Positions 54,226 through 62,176 of a stretch of 64,000 nt of DNA are shown here, one piece after another (position 1 is the first letter of the stretch; the number at the start of each line of letters is the position of its first letter). The stretch is from positions 496,001 to 560,000 of the forward strand of contig NZ_JAKJHZ010000005.1 of assembly GCF_021648885.1 (NCBI RefSeq). Reading direction: 5' to 3'. The stretch is from Nocardioides potassii (GTDB taxonomy: Bacteria; Actinomycetota; Actinomycetes; Propionibacteriales; Nocardioidaceae). The notes under the pieces were generated by a model, which did no database searches, had not been told where the DNA came from, and saw nothing but the letters and a program-made list of their open reading frames with translations. Made by a program: the position numbers and the translations under genes.

Positions 54226-55914
54226 CTACTTCTGCTTGCTGGCCTGGATGCCGGCGCGCGAGCGGAGGTAGTAGAGGCTCTTGATGTTCGGGTCGAGCAG
54301 AGCCTTCTTGTGGACCTTGCTGATGTACTGCGGGGAAGCATCTGCCTGGAAGAAGAGGTTCAGCGACTGCGACTGGTCGATGAAGACCTGCCGGTCCGCG
54401 GCACGGTCGAGCAGGACCTCCTGGTCGATCTCGTAGCCGGTCCTGAACACGTCCTTCTCCAGGTCGTCGAGCCAGTCGACGTGCTGGACCGAGCCGGCGT
54501 GGTCGACGATGTCGTCGATGTGCTCCCGGTCGTACACGCCTCGTTCCTTCATCAGCTCGACGAGGTTCTGGTTGGCGCGAGGCATCTCGCCGGCCGACGT
54601 GGTCTGGTTCCACACGTTGGCGACGTAGGGCTCGATGCCCTGGCTCGTGCCGCCCACGATCACCGCCGTGCTCATGGTGGGCGCGATCGCCATGAGGTGG
54701 GAGTTGCGCCTGCCCGCACACCACTCGGGGATGCCGGCCCGCTCGCCCATCCACCGCGACGCCGCATCGGCGCGCGAGCTGATGCGCTCGAAGACGTCCT
54801 TGTTGAGCGCGGCGGCCTTGTCGGACTCGAACGCGACCCGCTGCTTCTGCAGGTAGTCGTGGTACCCCATGACGCCCAGCCCCAGGCTGCGGGCCTTCTC
54901 GGTGTAGCGCACCGCACGTTCCAGCCCGCGGATCGTGCGTGCCTTCCGCAGGAACGCCTCGGCGACGGCGTCGAGGAACACGGTGGCGACGAACGCGGTG
55001 TCGCGGTCCTGCCACTCGTCGTACGTCGACAGGTTCAGCGAGGAGAGCACGCAGGTGTAGGAGTGGTCCTCGTCGCTGAAGAGGGTGATCTCGGAGCAGA
55101 GGTTGGACGCCTTGTTGGCCAGCCCGTGGGCGCGGTAGGACTCGGTCTGCAGCGCGTTGACCGTGTCGACCTTCCAGATGTACCCCTTGCCCAGCACGAC
55201 GCGGATCTTCAGCACCCGCTGGTAGCGCTCCAGGGCGTCCCTGTCCCCGGCGAGCATGCGGTCGATGAACTCCTGGGTGAAGATCCACCCGACGTTCTTG
55301 TTGGCCGGCTCGCGGAAGATCAGGTCCGCGAGCTCGAAGAAGTCAGGGTGGTCCACGGGCAGGTAGCCGGCCCAGGAGCCACGCCGGGTGGCGCCCTGGC
55401 TGATCTGGTTGGTCATCTCGACGAAGTTGCAGAAGACCGGCACCACCCCGTTGGCCTTGCCGTTGTCGGAGAAGGTGGCGCCCCGGGGACGGATGTCGCC
55501 GAGGTACGCCGAGGTGCCGAACCCGTTCTGCGAGAGGATCGCCGCCTCCTTCAGGGTGTCGTAGAACCCCCAGACCGAGTCCTCCACGTAGGAGCCCTCG
55601 CAGGAGACCGGGAGGCCGCGATCGGTGCCCAGGTTGGCCAGCACCGGCGTCGAGGGGGAGAGCCAGCCGTTCCAGATCGCCTCGAGGAACAGGTGCCTCC
55701 ACGGCACGCCGTCGTCGCGGGGGTACAACTCGTCGGCCAGGTCGCCGGCCGTCGCGGCGATGGTCTCGTAGCGCTGCCTGACCGATTGGCCTGCCACCGT
55801 GTACTTGGCCGTGAACATCGCGTAGCCCGCGGTGGTCATGAACTGCGGCACCGTTCCCTCGGCCTGGAGGGCCTTGCGCTCGGCGGAGAGCGTCTCCCAG
55901 CTGCTGGTCGCCAT
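54226..55914 (-). CDS. nrdA: Class I ribonucleotide reductase alpha subunit, lacking ATP-cone and C-terminal Cys tail
   Basis: 562 residues, much shorter than E. coli NrdA (761). It reduces ribonucleotides to deoxyribonucleotides. Active-site residues: Cys105 (LPVSCEG), Asn271-Leu-Cys273-Ser-Glu275 (SNLCSEI), Cys288 (YTCVLSS) and radical-path Tyr548-Tyr549 (SLYYLRSR). The APTMSTAVIVGGTSQGIEPY loop is present. There is no N-terminal ATP-cone, so overall activity regulation by dATP is not expected. It stops 13 residues after the Tyr pair. The cysteine tail is found as a separate ORF downstream. The ATG overlaps the nrdB stop (ATGA). Confidence 0.93.
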   Translation of the reverse strand: MATSSWETLSAERKALQAEGTVPQFMTTAGYAMFTAKYTVAGQSVRQRYETIAATAGDLADELYPRDDGVPWRHLFLEAIWNGWLSPSTPVLANLGTDRGLPVSCEGSYVEDSVWGFYDTLKEAAILSQNGFGTSAYLGDIRPRGATFSDNGKANGVVPVFCNFVEMTNQISQGATRRGSWAGYLPVDHPDFFELADLIFREPANKNVGWIFTQEFIDRMLAGDRDALERYQRVLKIRVVLGKGYIWKVDTVNALQTESYRAHGLANKASNLCSEITLFSDEDHSYTCVLSSLNLSTYDEWQDRDTAFVATVFLDAVAEAFLRKARTIRGLERAVRYTEKARSLGLGVMGYHDYLQKQRVAFESDKAAALNKDVFERISSRADAASRWMGERAGIPEWCAGRRNSHLMAIAPTMSTAVIVGGTSQGIEPYVANVWNQTTSAGEMPRANQNLVELMKERGVYDREHIDDIVDHAGSVQHVDWLDDLEKDVFRTGYEIDQEVLLDRAADRQVFIDQSQSLNLFFQADASPQYISKVHKKALLDPNIKSLYYLRSRAGIQASKQK

Positions 55915-56912
55915 CAGAACTCGAACTCCGTCTCACCGATGCTGCGGTTGTACTCGTTGCCGGTGACCTGGAAGAAGTCGTGGAACTGGGTCCCGTTGAT
56001 GCCGCTGTAGAACCAGTCGGCGATGGGGTTGTCCTCGACGTCGAAGAGCGGGTCCATGCCCATGTTGGTCAGCGTCATGTCCACGCGGGACTGCACGAAG
56101 CTCTCGAGGTCGCGCTGCTCGATGCCGGGGATCGGGCCGTGCGCGAAGAGCATCTCCACGATGCGCTGCTCGTGGGCGTAGACGTACTCGGCCACGGCGC
56201 GGACCCGAGCGGTGAGGGCGTGGCGCTCGGACTCGTAGGTCTCGGGCAGGACCGTGCCCTTGTACTCGTCCAGCAAGGTGTTGAACAGCCAGGCCCCGCC
56301 GGTCGCGTGCAGGTTCTCGTCGCGGGCGGAGAAGTTGATCCCGCTGACGACGTTCTGGAGCAGGTTCTTCCCACCGGACTGGAAGTGCTTGAGGAACGCG
56401 AAGCTGGAGTAGAGGACGCAGTTCTCCATCAGCGTGAACACGCTGAGCGCGTAGAGCAGGTCGTCGTCCGCGACCGCGTCCCACACGAACTGGATGCGCT
56501 CGGCCAGCACGGGATCGTTCTTGTAGGAGTCGTAGAACTCCTCCGTGTCGATCATCAGCGCCTTGTTGAGCTTGGCGTAGAACGGCGCGTGCATGTTGAG
56601 CTCGGCGAACGAGAACGCGTTCGTCATCATCTGCACCTCCGGGCGCGGGAACGCGTGGAAGAGCCGGTCGCCCCACACCTCCCCGCCGAGGATCAGCTCG
56701 TAGATGGTGAACAGCTTGAGGGTCGTCTTGACGGCCGCCTGCTCGGCGGGCGTCATGGTGACGAGGAAGTCCTGCTTGTCGTTCTCGACCGGGATCTCCT
56801 CGGCGGTCCAGAAGATGCTGCGCTGCTTCTTCGCCAGCTCCTCGGCCAGCGGGTAGTCGAAGACGTACGCCGACCTCGCGGTGCGGACCGGCAGGCCCGT
56901 GGTGTCGATCAT
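55914..56912 (-). CDS. nrdB: Class I ribonucleotide reductase beta (radical) subunit
   Basis: 332 residues. Ferritin-like helical bundle holding the dinuclear metal site. Candidate ligands: Glu72, Glu104, His108 (FAELNMHAPFY), Glu163, Glu199 and His202 (ARDENLH). Tyr112, 4 residues after His108, is the candidate radical tyrosine. The first motif reads E-x3-H rather than the E-x2-H of E. coli NrdB. The C-terminus ETEFEF is acidic and aromatic, as expected for the peptide that docks on NrdA. AAGGA precedes the ATG. A cobalamin riboswitch lies upstream, so the operon should be shut off when B12 is plentiful. Confidence 0.93.
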   Translation of the reverse strand: MIDTTGLPVRTARSAYVFDYPLAEELAKKQRSIFWTAEEIPVENDKQDFLVTMTPAEQAAVKTTLKLFTIYELILGGEVWGDRLFHAFPRPEVQMMTNAFSFAELNMHAPFYAKLNKALMIDTEEFYDSYKNDPVLAERIQFVWDAVADDDLLYALSVFTLMENCVLYSSFAFLKHFQSGGKNLLQNVVSGINFSARDENLHATGGAWLFNTLLDEYKGTVLPETYESERHALTARVRAVAEYVYAHEQRIVEMLFAHGPIPGIEQRDLESFVQSRVDMTLTNMGMDPLFDVEDNPIADWFYSGINGTQFHDFFQVTGNEYNRSIGETEFEF

Positions 56913-57097
56913 GTGTGGTGTCCTTCGTCCGCGGGCCGGCTCGGCCGACCCGGTCAGATGTGTGGTCTGGGGAAGCAGTGCTTCCACGGACGAGGTGCGG
57001 AGAGGACATCGGCACCGACCCCAGGCGGCGCCAGGGCGACCAGGGCAGTGCTCGCGATCCCCTGACCTTCCCTCGAGGTCGCGGAACCCACCGGTGG

Positions 57098-57292
57098 CGG
57101 TGAGCACTGGCAGGTCTTCGGACTCATGGGCGGGGGAGTCGTGATGGTGCTCGGCTCCGGTCCTACTGTCCGTCGCTTCCCAGGACCGTGATCGGTGGTC
57201 CCAGTGCTTCCTGTCGATCCAGGAGACGGAGGTCGTTCCCACTTACCGCTGCGGGGCAGTCCCGGAGTTCCACCGGGTTCCCTCTTGCGACG
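57098..57292 (-). ncRNA. Cobalamin (B12) riboswitch in the nrdB leader
   Basis: On the minus strand the core reads GGTGGAACTCCGGGACTG then CCCCGCAGCGGTAAGTGGGA, an excellent match to the cobalamin riboswitch core. Paired elements follow (CACTGGGACC, GGTCCTGGGAAG). The 3' end carries a B12 box, GAAGACCTGCCAGTG (57119-57105). It is about 185 nt upstream of nrdB. In Streptomyces coelicolor a B12 riboswitch likewise represses class I nrdAB when cobalamin allows the class II enzyme to work, so a class II RNR (nrdJ) is expected elsewhere in the genome. A short hairpin (GGAAG-CAGTG-CTTCC, 56971-56985) may be part of the expression platform. Confidence 0.93.
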
Positions 57293-57328
57293 ACGACTCT
57301 GGCGGAGCCGCCGAACCAGTTGCTGTGA

Positions 57329-57375
57329 CCACCATATACGGGAATCACGCCGTTGTAACTACCCACATGTTGTGT
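57329..57375 (-). promoter_or_regulatory. Candidate NrdR box pair and promoter upstream of the riboswitch
   Basis: Two partial NrdR-like boxes lie 31 bp apart core to core: CCACCATATACGGGAA (57329-57344) and TACCCACATGTTGTGT (57360-57375). The first matches the left half and the second the right half of the consensus. The 31-bp spacing (three helical turns) is characteristic of NrdR box pairs. TATATG on the minus strand could be the -10 element. Match quality is moderate. Confidence 0.4.
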
Positions 57376-57479
57376 CGTGGGCGGGCGAGCGCGTCCCGCA
57401 CCGCGGACGCCGCCTGGGGGCGGGTTGGCACGCCGAGCAAGACTGGATGTCCGCCTCCACCCACAGCCCAGGAGAGATC

Positions 57480-57950
57480 GTGTCCCTCACCCAGGTTCCC
57501 CTCCGCCTCGCCACCGGCGCCTTCATCCTCAACGCAGGCATCGGCAAGCTCGGTGCCGACGAGGGCACGGCGCAGTTCCTCCACGGCTCGGCCGCGTCCA
57601 CCTATCCCGCGCTCTTCAAGGACATGGAGCCGACGAAGTTCGCCCGGCTGCTCGCGGTGAGCGAGATCGGCGTCGGTGCCGCCCTGCTCGCGCCGATGGT
57701 GCCGGCGACCGTGGCCGGAGCGGCGCTGACCGGGTTCGGCGCCAGCCTGATCGGCATGTACCTCAAGACCCCGTCCATGACGCTCGACGACGGGATCCGC
57801 CCGAGCCAGGAGGGGACCGCGGTCGCCAAGGACATCTGGCTGGTGGGCGCCGGACTCACCCTGCTCACCCAGGGCCTCGCCTCCGCGGCGAAGTCCGGTG
57901 TCAAGAGCTCGAAGAAGGCCCTGCGCAACGCCTCGCCGCTCAGCAGCTGA
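57480..57950 (+). CDS. DoxX-like membrane protein
   Basis: 156 residues from a GTG with AGGAGAG 7 nt upstream; the in-frame ATG at 57447 has no such site. Predicted four membrane segments: VPLRLATGAFILNAGIGKLG, FARLLAVSEIGVGAALLAPM, TVAGAALTGFGASLIGMYL and KDIWLVGAGLTLLTQGLASA. The overall pattern resembles DoxX/MauE-type small membrane proteins. The C-terminus is basic (KSGVKSSKKALRN). Function unknown. It diverges from the nrd operon. Confidence 0.7.
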   Translation: MSLTQVPLRLATGAFILNAGIGKLGADEGTAQFLHGSAASTYPALFKDMEPTKFARLLAVSEIGVGAALLAPMVPATVAGAALTGFGASLIGMYLKTPSMTLDDGIRPSQEGTAVAKDIWLVGAGLTLLTQGLASAAKSGVKSSKKALRNASPLSS

Positions 57951-57967
57951 GCGGTCCCGTAGGGGCC

Positions 57968-58234
57968 TCAGGCCTCGCGACGCTGTGCGGGCACGAGCCG
58001 TGCCCGCACGGCGTCGTCGCTGAGGTACGCCGCGTGGGGGCGGTGGCAGCGACCGTCCGGGTGCGGGCAGTCGGGGCTGCACGCGAGGTCGTACGTCGCA
58101 GTGCGCGTGCCGGGCAGGACGGTGACGGTGCCCGGGACGTAGGTCTCCGGGTCGTGACCGAAGGACGCGATCAGCTCGCGTGCGGTGGCGTTGGCCTCGG
58201 GCGTCGTCCTGTCGTTCGCGTCGGTGCGGCGCAC
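57968..58234 (-). CDS. Hypothetical small protein with Cys/His cluster
   Basis: 88 residues from a GTG with GAGGAG 9 nt upstream. The C-terminal half holds YDLACSPDCPHPDGRCHRPH, three cysteines and several histidines that could bind a metal, ahead of a basic tail. No signal peptide or membrane segment. I do not recognise the family. It converges with the DoxX-like gene. Confidence 0.6.
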   Translation of the reverse strand: MRRTDANDRTTPEANATARELIASFGHDPETYVPGTVTVLPGTRTATYDLACSPDCPHPDGRCHRPHAAYLSDDAVRARLVPAQRREA

Positions 58235-58374
58235 TGCGGAGGTCTCCTCGTCGTGGGTGTGTCGGTGGGTGCCGACCCGAGCCAGCCCTCACCTGTTACC
58301 CCACTCGTTGACGAGTAAACATCTGTGCACCCGGATGGGCGGGATGGCCGGCGCCGGGGTGGGTACGGGTCGTC

Positions 58375-58524
58375 ATGGACGATCGCGAGCGCCCCACGAC
58401 CAACCAGCCGCTCAACGCCCCCGGACCTCGGCCGAAGGTGACTCCTATCCTGGCCGTCGTCGCGGTGATCGCACTGATCGCCCTGATCTTCGTGGTGATC
58501 TCCCTGCTGCGCTACAACACCTGA
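58375..58524 (+). CDS. Small single-pass membrane protein (49 residues)
   Basis: MDDRERPTTNQPLNAPGPRP is followed by one hydrophobic helix (about residues 24-45, ILAVVAVIALIALIFVVISL) and a short RYNT tail. TACGGG ends 6 nt before the ATG, similar to the leaderless promoters seen elsewhere in this window. Codon use is typical of the region. Unknown function. It converges with the ANTAR gene, with 15 nt between the stops. Confidence 0.6.
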   Translation: MDDRERPTTNQPLNAPGPRPKVTPILAVVAVIALIALIFVVISLLRYNT

Positions 58525-58539
58525 CGAACCCGGCCTCGG

Positions 58540-59262
58540 CTAGTGGTCCGGAGAGGCGTCCTCGCGATCGGGTACTCCGGCGAGCCGGCGTGTGGTGACG
58601 AACTCCTGAGCAACCACGCCGACGCGGACGTTGCTCTGGGAGCTGACACGCGCGAGCACCTTGAAGGCGGCGGAGTCGCCGATGTCGAACCGTTCCATCA
58701 GGATGCCGCAGGCCTGGCCGATGACGGTCCGCGTGTCCAGGGCCCGCGCGAGGTTCGCAAGCTCCTGGGACTCGGCGAGGGCGATGGCGACCAGCGCGGC
58801 CAGTGCGTAGGCCTCCTCGTGGTCGGTCGCCTCGAACGAGCCGGGAGCGCTGGCGTAGAGGTTGAGCGCGCCGATGGTCCGCGCCTCGGTGAAGAGTCGC
58901 AGGCAGAGCATGCTGCGGGCGTGATGGTCGCGCGCCACCCGCGGGGCCCATGCCGGCCACCGTGCGTCGTAGAGCAGGTCGGGGGAGTGGACGACCGGCT
59001 CGTCCCAGGTGGCGTCGAGGCACGGGCCCTCGCGCAGCTCGTACTGCAAGAGGTCGCACGCGAGCACGTTGTCGTCGGAGTACGCCGGGGTGGAGAGCCG
59101 CGAGCCGCGTCCGACCAGCGTGATGCCGGCAGCATCGCAGCCGTCGATGGTGGTGACAGCGAGCTGGACGGCCATCTCCATCGTCGACTGCGGGTCCGGC
59201 TCGGCCTCCAGCGATCGCGCCGACGAGGCCACCTGCTCGGCGAGCTTTCCATCGGAGTCCAT
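58540..59262 (-). CDS. GAF-ANTAR domain RNA-binding regulator
   Basis: 240 residues. A GAF sensor domain (about 25-165) is followed by an ANTAR domain (about 170-228): RALDTRTVIGQACGILMERF then DSAAFKVLARVSSQSNVRV. ANTAR domains bind dual-hexaloop RNA hairpins and act as antiterminators. The GAF ligand is unknown. TAGCGT (59274-59269) ends 6 nt before the ATG. A 12-bp direct repeat, GCTAGTGGTCCG, lies at each end of the gene (58539-58550 and 59271-59282). Confidence 0.92.
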   Translation of the reverse strand: MDSDGKLAEQVASSARSLEAEPDPQSTMEMAVQLAVTTIDGCDAAGITLVGRGSRLSTPAYSDDNVLACDLLQYELREGPCLDATWDEPVVHSPDLLYDARWPAWAPRVARDHHARSMLCLRLFTEARTIGALNLYASAPGSFEATDHEEAYALAALVAIALAESQELANLARALDTRTVIGQACGILMERFDIGDSAAFKVLARVSSQSNVRVGVVAQEFVTTRRLAGVPDREDASPDH

Positions 59263-59311
59263 CTGTCGACGCTAGTGGTCCGACGTGCCCCCGGCTAGTC
59301 GGTTCGTACGG

Positions 59312-61444
59312 TCAGGCGGCCGCAGCCGGGTTCCAGCGCACCACGAGAAGCGCCACGTCGTCCTCCCGCTGCTCGCCGATCATGCGCTCCAGCAACCGGT
59401 CGCACAGGACGTCGAGGTCCTGTGTGTCGGGCGCGAGCTCGTGGAGCAGGGCCTCGAGGTCGCCGATCCCACGCTCCACGTCACGACCCCGGCTCTCCAC
59501 GAGACCGTCGGTGTAGAAGAGCAGCGTCGAGCCGGGCTCGAGGAAGGCGGCGCGCTCGGCTCGCTCGGTGTCGGGGTCGAGGCCGAGCAGCAGGTCGTTG
59601 TCCTCGACGTCGGCCAGGCGGGTGATCGAGCCGTCCGGCCCCATGAGCATCGCGGGCGGATGGCCCGCGTGTGCCCAGCGCAGGACGACCTCCTCGCCCG
59701 CGGCGGCGCCCGGGCGGGGGTGATGCTCGAGACGCGCGACGACGGCGGTCGCGGTCGTCTCGAGGTGCAGCGACTCCATCACGTGGTCGACCCCGGAGAG
59801 CACGGCGGCGGGGGAGTAGCCGCTGTGCACCGCGATCCCCCGCAGCAGGCCGCGAACCTGGCCCATGGCGGCCGCGGCCTCGACGTCGTGCCCGACGACG
59901 TCACCGACCACGACGACGACGTCGTTGTTGCCGGGTCCGCGGTTCTGCTGGAGGAAGGCGTCGTACCAGTCGCCACCGATGCGGGCGGCGTCGCTGGCGG
60001 GCGAGTAGCGGGTGACGACCTCCAGGTGGGGCGTCAGCGGCGGGTCGGTGAGCATGCTGCGCTGCAGCGCCTCGGCCACGTCGCGCTGCTCCTCGTAGAG
60101 TCGCGCGTTGTCGAGGGCCAGGCCGGCCCGGGACGCGATGTCCTCGAGCAGGGCCGCGTCGGACTCGGTGAAGGGCCGGCGCTCAGCGCCGCGGAAGACC
60201 GTGACGACGCCGACCGTGCGCCCGCGAGCGCGCAGCGGCACGGCCACGGCTGACTCGGGACCGAGCTCGCGCATGCGGTCCTTGGCAGGTCCGTCCCGGA
60301 GGACCGCCGCGATCTTCTCCGTCGCATCGGACTCCATGAGGACGGTGGTCATGTCGCGGATCGTCCGGGCGAGGTAGGACTCGTCGGTCATCGCGCGCAG
60401 GCGCAGCGAGGCGTACTCCTCGACGGTGCCCTGCATCTCCGGGTCGGCGTGGGTCCAGCCCGCGTCCTTGAGCCCGCGCCGCCAGTCGGCGGCGTGCGGG
60501 TCGTCGACCAGGGTGACCAGGCACCAGTCGGCCAGCGCAGGGACGAGGAGCGTCGAGAGCACGCTCACGCCCTCGTTGGCGTCGAGGGTCCCGGTGAGGC
60601 CCTCGGAGACCGACGCCAGCAATGAGAGCCGCTCCGCCGATCGGGCGAGCGCGTCCTGCGCCCGACGGCGGTCGGTGATGTCCACGAAGTAGACCGCGAG
60701 GCCCTCGGGCGACGGCCAGGCCCGGACCTCGTACCACCCGTCGAGGGGCGGGGGGTAGTAGGCCTCGAACGACACCGGTCGTCCGGACTCGACGGCCGTG
60801 CGGTAGTTGACCTCGAAGTCGCTGCCCACGGCGGCGGGGAACTCCTCCCACACCGATCGCCCGACGAGGTGGGCGCGGCCGGCCCCGAGGAGCCGCTCGG
60901 CCTCGGAGTTGACGTAGGTGAAGCGCCACTCGTCGTCGAGCTGGTAGAACGCCGACGACATCGACTCCAGCACCCGCCCGACACGTGCCTCGCCCTCGCG
61001 GACCTCGGTCGTGTCGTACGCCGCCCCGACCAGGCGGACTGCGGGCCCGTCCTCGGTCTCGGCGAAGGCACGGCCGCGCGCGGCGATCCACCGCACGTCG
61101 CCCTCGGGCAGGAGGACGCGGTACTCGGCGTCGTACTCGCCGCACGTCGCGATGGCGTGCTCGAGCGCTGCGCTCACGCGGGGCAGGTCGGTGGGGTGCA
61201 CCCGCTCGTTGAACGCCTCGATCGTGCCGCCGAAGGTCGTCAGGTCGAGGCCGAAGAGCTCGAGGAGGCGCAGGTCCCAGCGGAGCCGCCCGGTGTCGAG
61301 GTCCCAGACGAAGGCGCCGACGCCGGCGGCGTCGATGGCCAGGCGCAGCGCGACCCGGTCGCTCTCCTCGTCCAGCGCCTCGGTCATGTGCACGGGCTCC
61401 CTCTGCGCAGGCACGCTGACACGGGCCGAGTCGATGATGGACAC
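59312..61444 (-). CDS. PAS-PAS-GAF-SpoIIE (PP2C) phosphatase sensor
   Basis: 710 residues, GTG start with GGAGGAG 5-6 nt upstream. PAS 1 is about residues 30-145 (GAFVWDLDTGRLRWDLRL) and PAS 2 about 150-275 (SSAFYQLDDEWRFTYVNSEA). The GAF domain is about 290-455 (AVAVPLRARGRTVGVVTVF). The SpoIIE/RsbU-type PP2C phosphatase is about 475-705, with metal-binding aspartates in IGGDWYDAFL and VVGDVVGHDVEAAAAMGQVR. Such proteins dephosphorylate anti-anti-sigma factors in general stress pathways. The cognate anti-sigma genes are not in the window. It is transcribed with the ANTAR gene or next to it. Confidence 0.94.
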   Translation of the reverse strand: MSIIDSARVSVPAQREPVHMTEALDEESDRVALRLAIDAAGVGAFVWDLDTGRLRWDLRLLELFGLDLTTFGGTIEAFNERVHPTDLPRVSAALEHAIATCGEYDAEYRVLLPEGDVRWIAARGRAFAETEDGPAVRLVGAAYDTTEVREGEARVGRVLESMSSAFYQLDDEWRFTYVNSEAERLLGAGRAHLVGRSVWEEFPAAVGSDFEVNYRTAVESGRPVSFEAYYPPPLDGWYEVRAWPSPEGLAVYFVDITDRRRAQDALARSAERLSLLASVSEGLTGTLDANEGVSVLSTLLVPALADWCLVTLVDDPHAADWRRGLKDAGWTHADPEMQGTVEEYASLRLRAMTDESYLARTIRDMTTVLMESDATEKIAAVLRDGPAKDRMRELGPESAVAVPLRARGRTVGVVTVFRGAERRPFTESDAALLEDIASRAGLALDNARLYEEQRDVAEALQRSMLTDPPLTPHLEVVTRYSPASDAARIGGDWYDAFLQQNRGPGNNDVVVVVGDVVGHDVEAAAAMGQVRGLLRGIAVHSGYSPAAVLSGVDHVMESLHLETTATAVVARLEHHPRPGAAAGEEVVLRWAHAGHPPAMLMGPDGSITRLADVEDNDLLLGLDPDTERAERAAFLEPGSTLLFYTDGLVESRGRDVERGIGDLEALLHELAPDTQDLDVLCDRLLERMIGEQREDDVALLVVRWNPAAAA

Positions 61445-61552
61445 GTGTGCTCCTCCGCACTGACCCGGGCTGTCCGTGGTCTCCAGACGAGCCCGTGGGC
61501 GAAGCGTGTCACACGTCGGCGCCTGATGCTCGCGGAACCCGTAAAGGTCCAG

Positions 61553-62176
61553 TCAGGTTGTCCACCCCTGGGGGCGTGCGGCCGGCGGGAGGTCGGCGAA
61601 CCGGCCCTCGGGGGCGCCCAGAGGGTCCTCCGGGAGCTGGGCCACCTGCTCGCGGCACCACACCGACACGCTGCGGCTGCCGTCGAGCACGGACGCCCGG
61701 AAGTCCGGCCAGGACACCCACTCGACGGACTCGACCTCGGAGGGGTCCGGCTCGACCGGGTCGCGTACGAGACCGGTGTAGACGGGGCACATCTCGTTCT
61801 CGACGATGCCGTCCTGCTCCGCGCGGTAGCGGAACCCGGGCAGCACCAGCCGGAGGTCGTGGACCTCCACCCCGAGCTCCTGGCGGACCCGGCGGCGCGC
61901 CGCCTCGGCGTGCTCCTCGCCCGGGGCGGGGTGGCCGCAGCAGCTGTTGGTCCAGACGCCCGGAAAGGTCTTCTTCGTGAGCGCGCGCCGCGTCAGCAGC
62001 AGGCGGCCGTCGTCGTCGAAGAGGTAGGTCGAGAACGCCAGGTGCAGCGGCGTCCCGGCGTGGTGGACGCCCGCCTTGTCGGCCGTGCCGACCGCGCGGC
62101 CGTCCTCGTCGAGGAGGACGACGAGCTCGCGGGCTGCGGTGGCAGGACTGCTCTGAGTCATGTGGGGAGAAGTCAT
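61553..62176 (-). CDS. idi: Isopentenyl-diphosphate delta-isomerase (type I)
   Basis: 207 residues, GGAGGTG just before the ATG, which overlaps the upstream stop (ATGA). It interconverts IPP and DMAPP. A Nudix-like fold with the catalytic cysteine in WTNSCCGHPAPGEEHAEAA and the catalytic glutamate region GIVENEMCPVYTGLV. The metal-binding His block is GVHHAGTPLHLAFSTYLF. It is the last gene of the leftward operon containing the FAD enzyme, methyltransferase and type III PKS. It could provide isoprenoid precursors or simply be co-transcribed. Confidence 0.95.
   Translation of the reverse strand: MTSPHMTQSSPATAARELVVLLDEDGRAVGTADKAGVHHAGTPLHLAFSTYLFDDDGRLLLTRRALTKKTFPGVWTNSCCGHPAPGEEHAEAARRRVRQELGVEVHDLRLVLPGFRYRAEQDGIVENEMCPVYTGLVRDPVEPDPSEVESVEWVSWPDFRASVLDGSRSVSVWCREQVAQLPEDPLGAPEGRFADLPPAARPQGWTT

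Noticed and set aside
54226..54228. nrdA stop codon as a simple sequencing error
   Set aside because: Not fully excluded, but the downstream ORF has its own ATG and ribosome binding site, and the 12-codon gap (PDLPLHHEREKL) does not resemble an RNR tail linker, so a real split is favoured.
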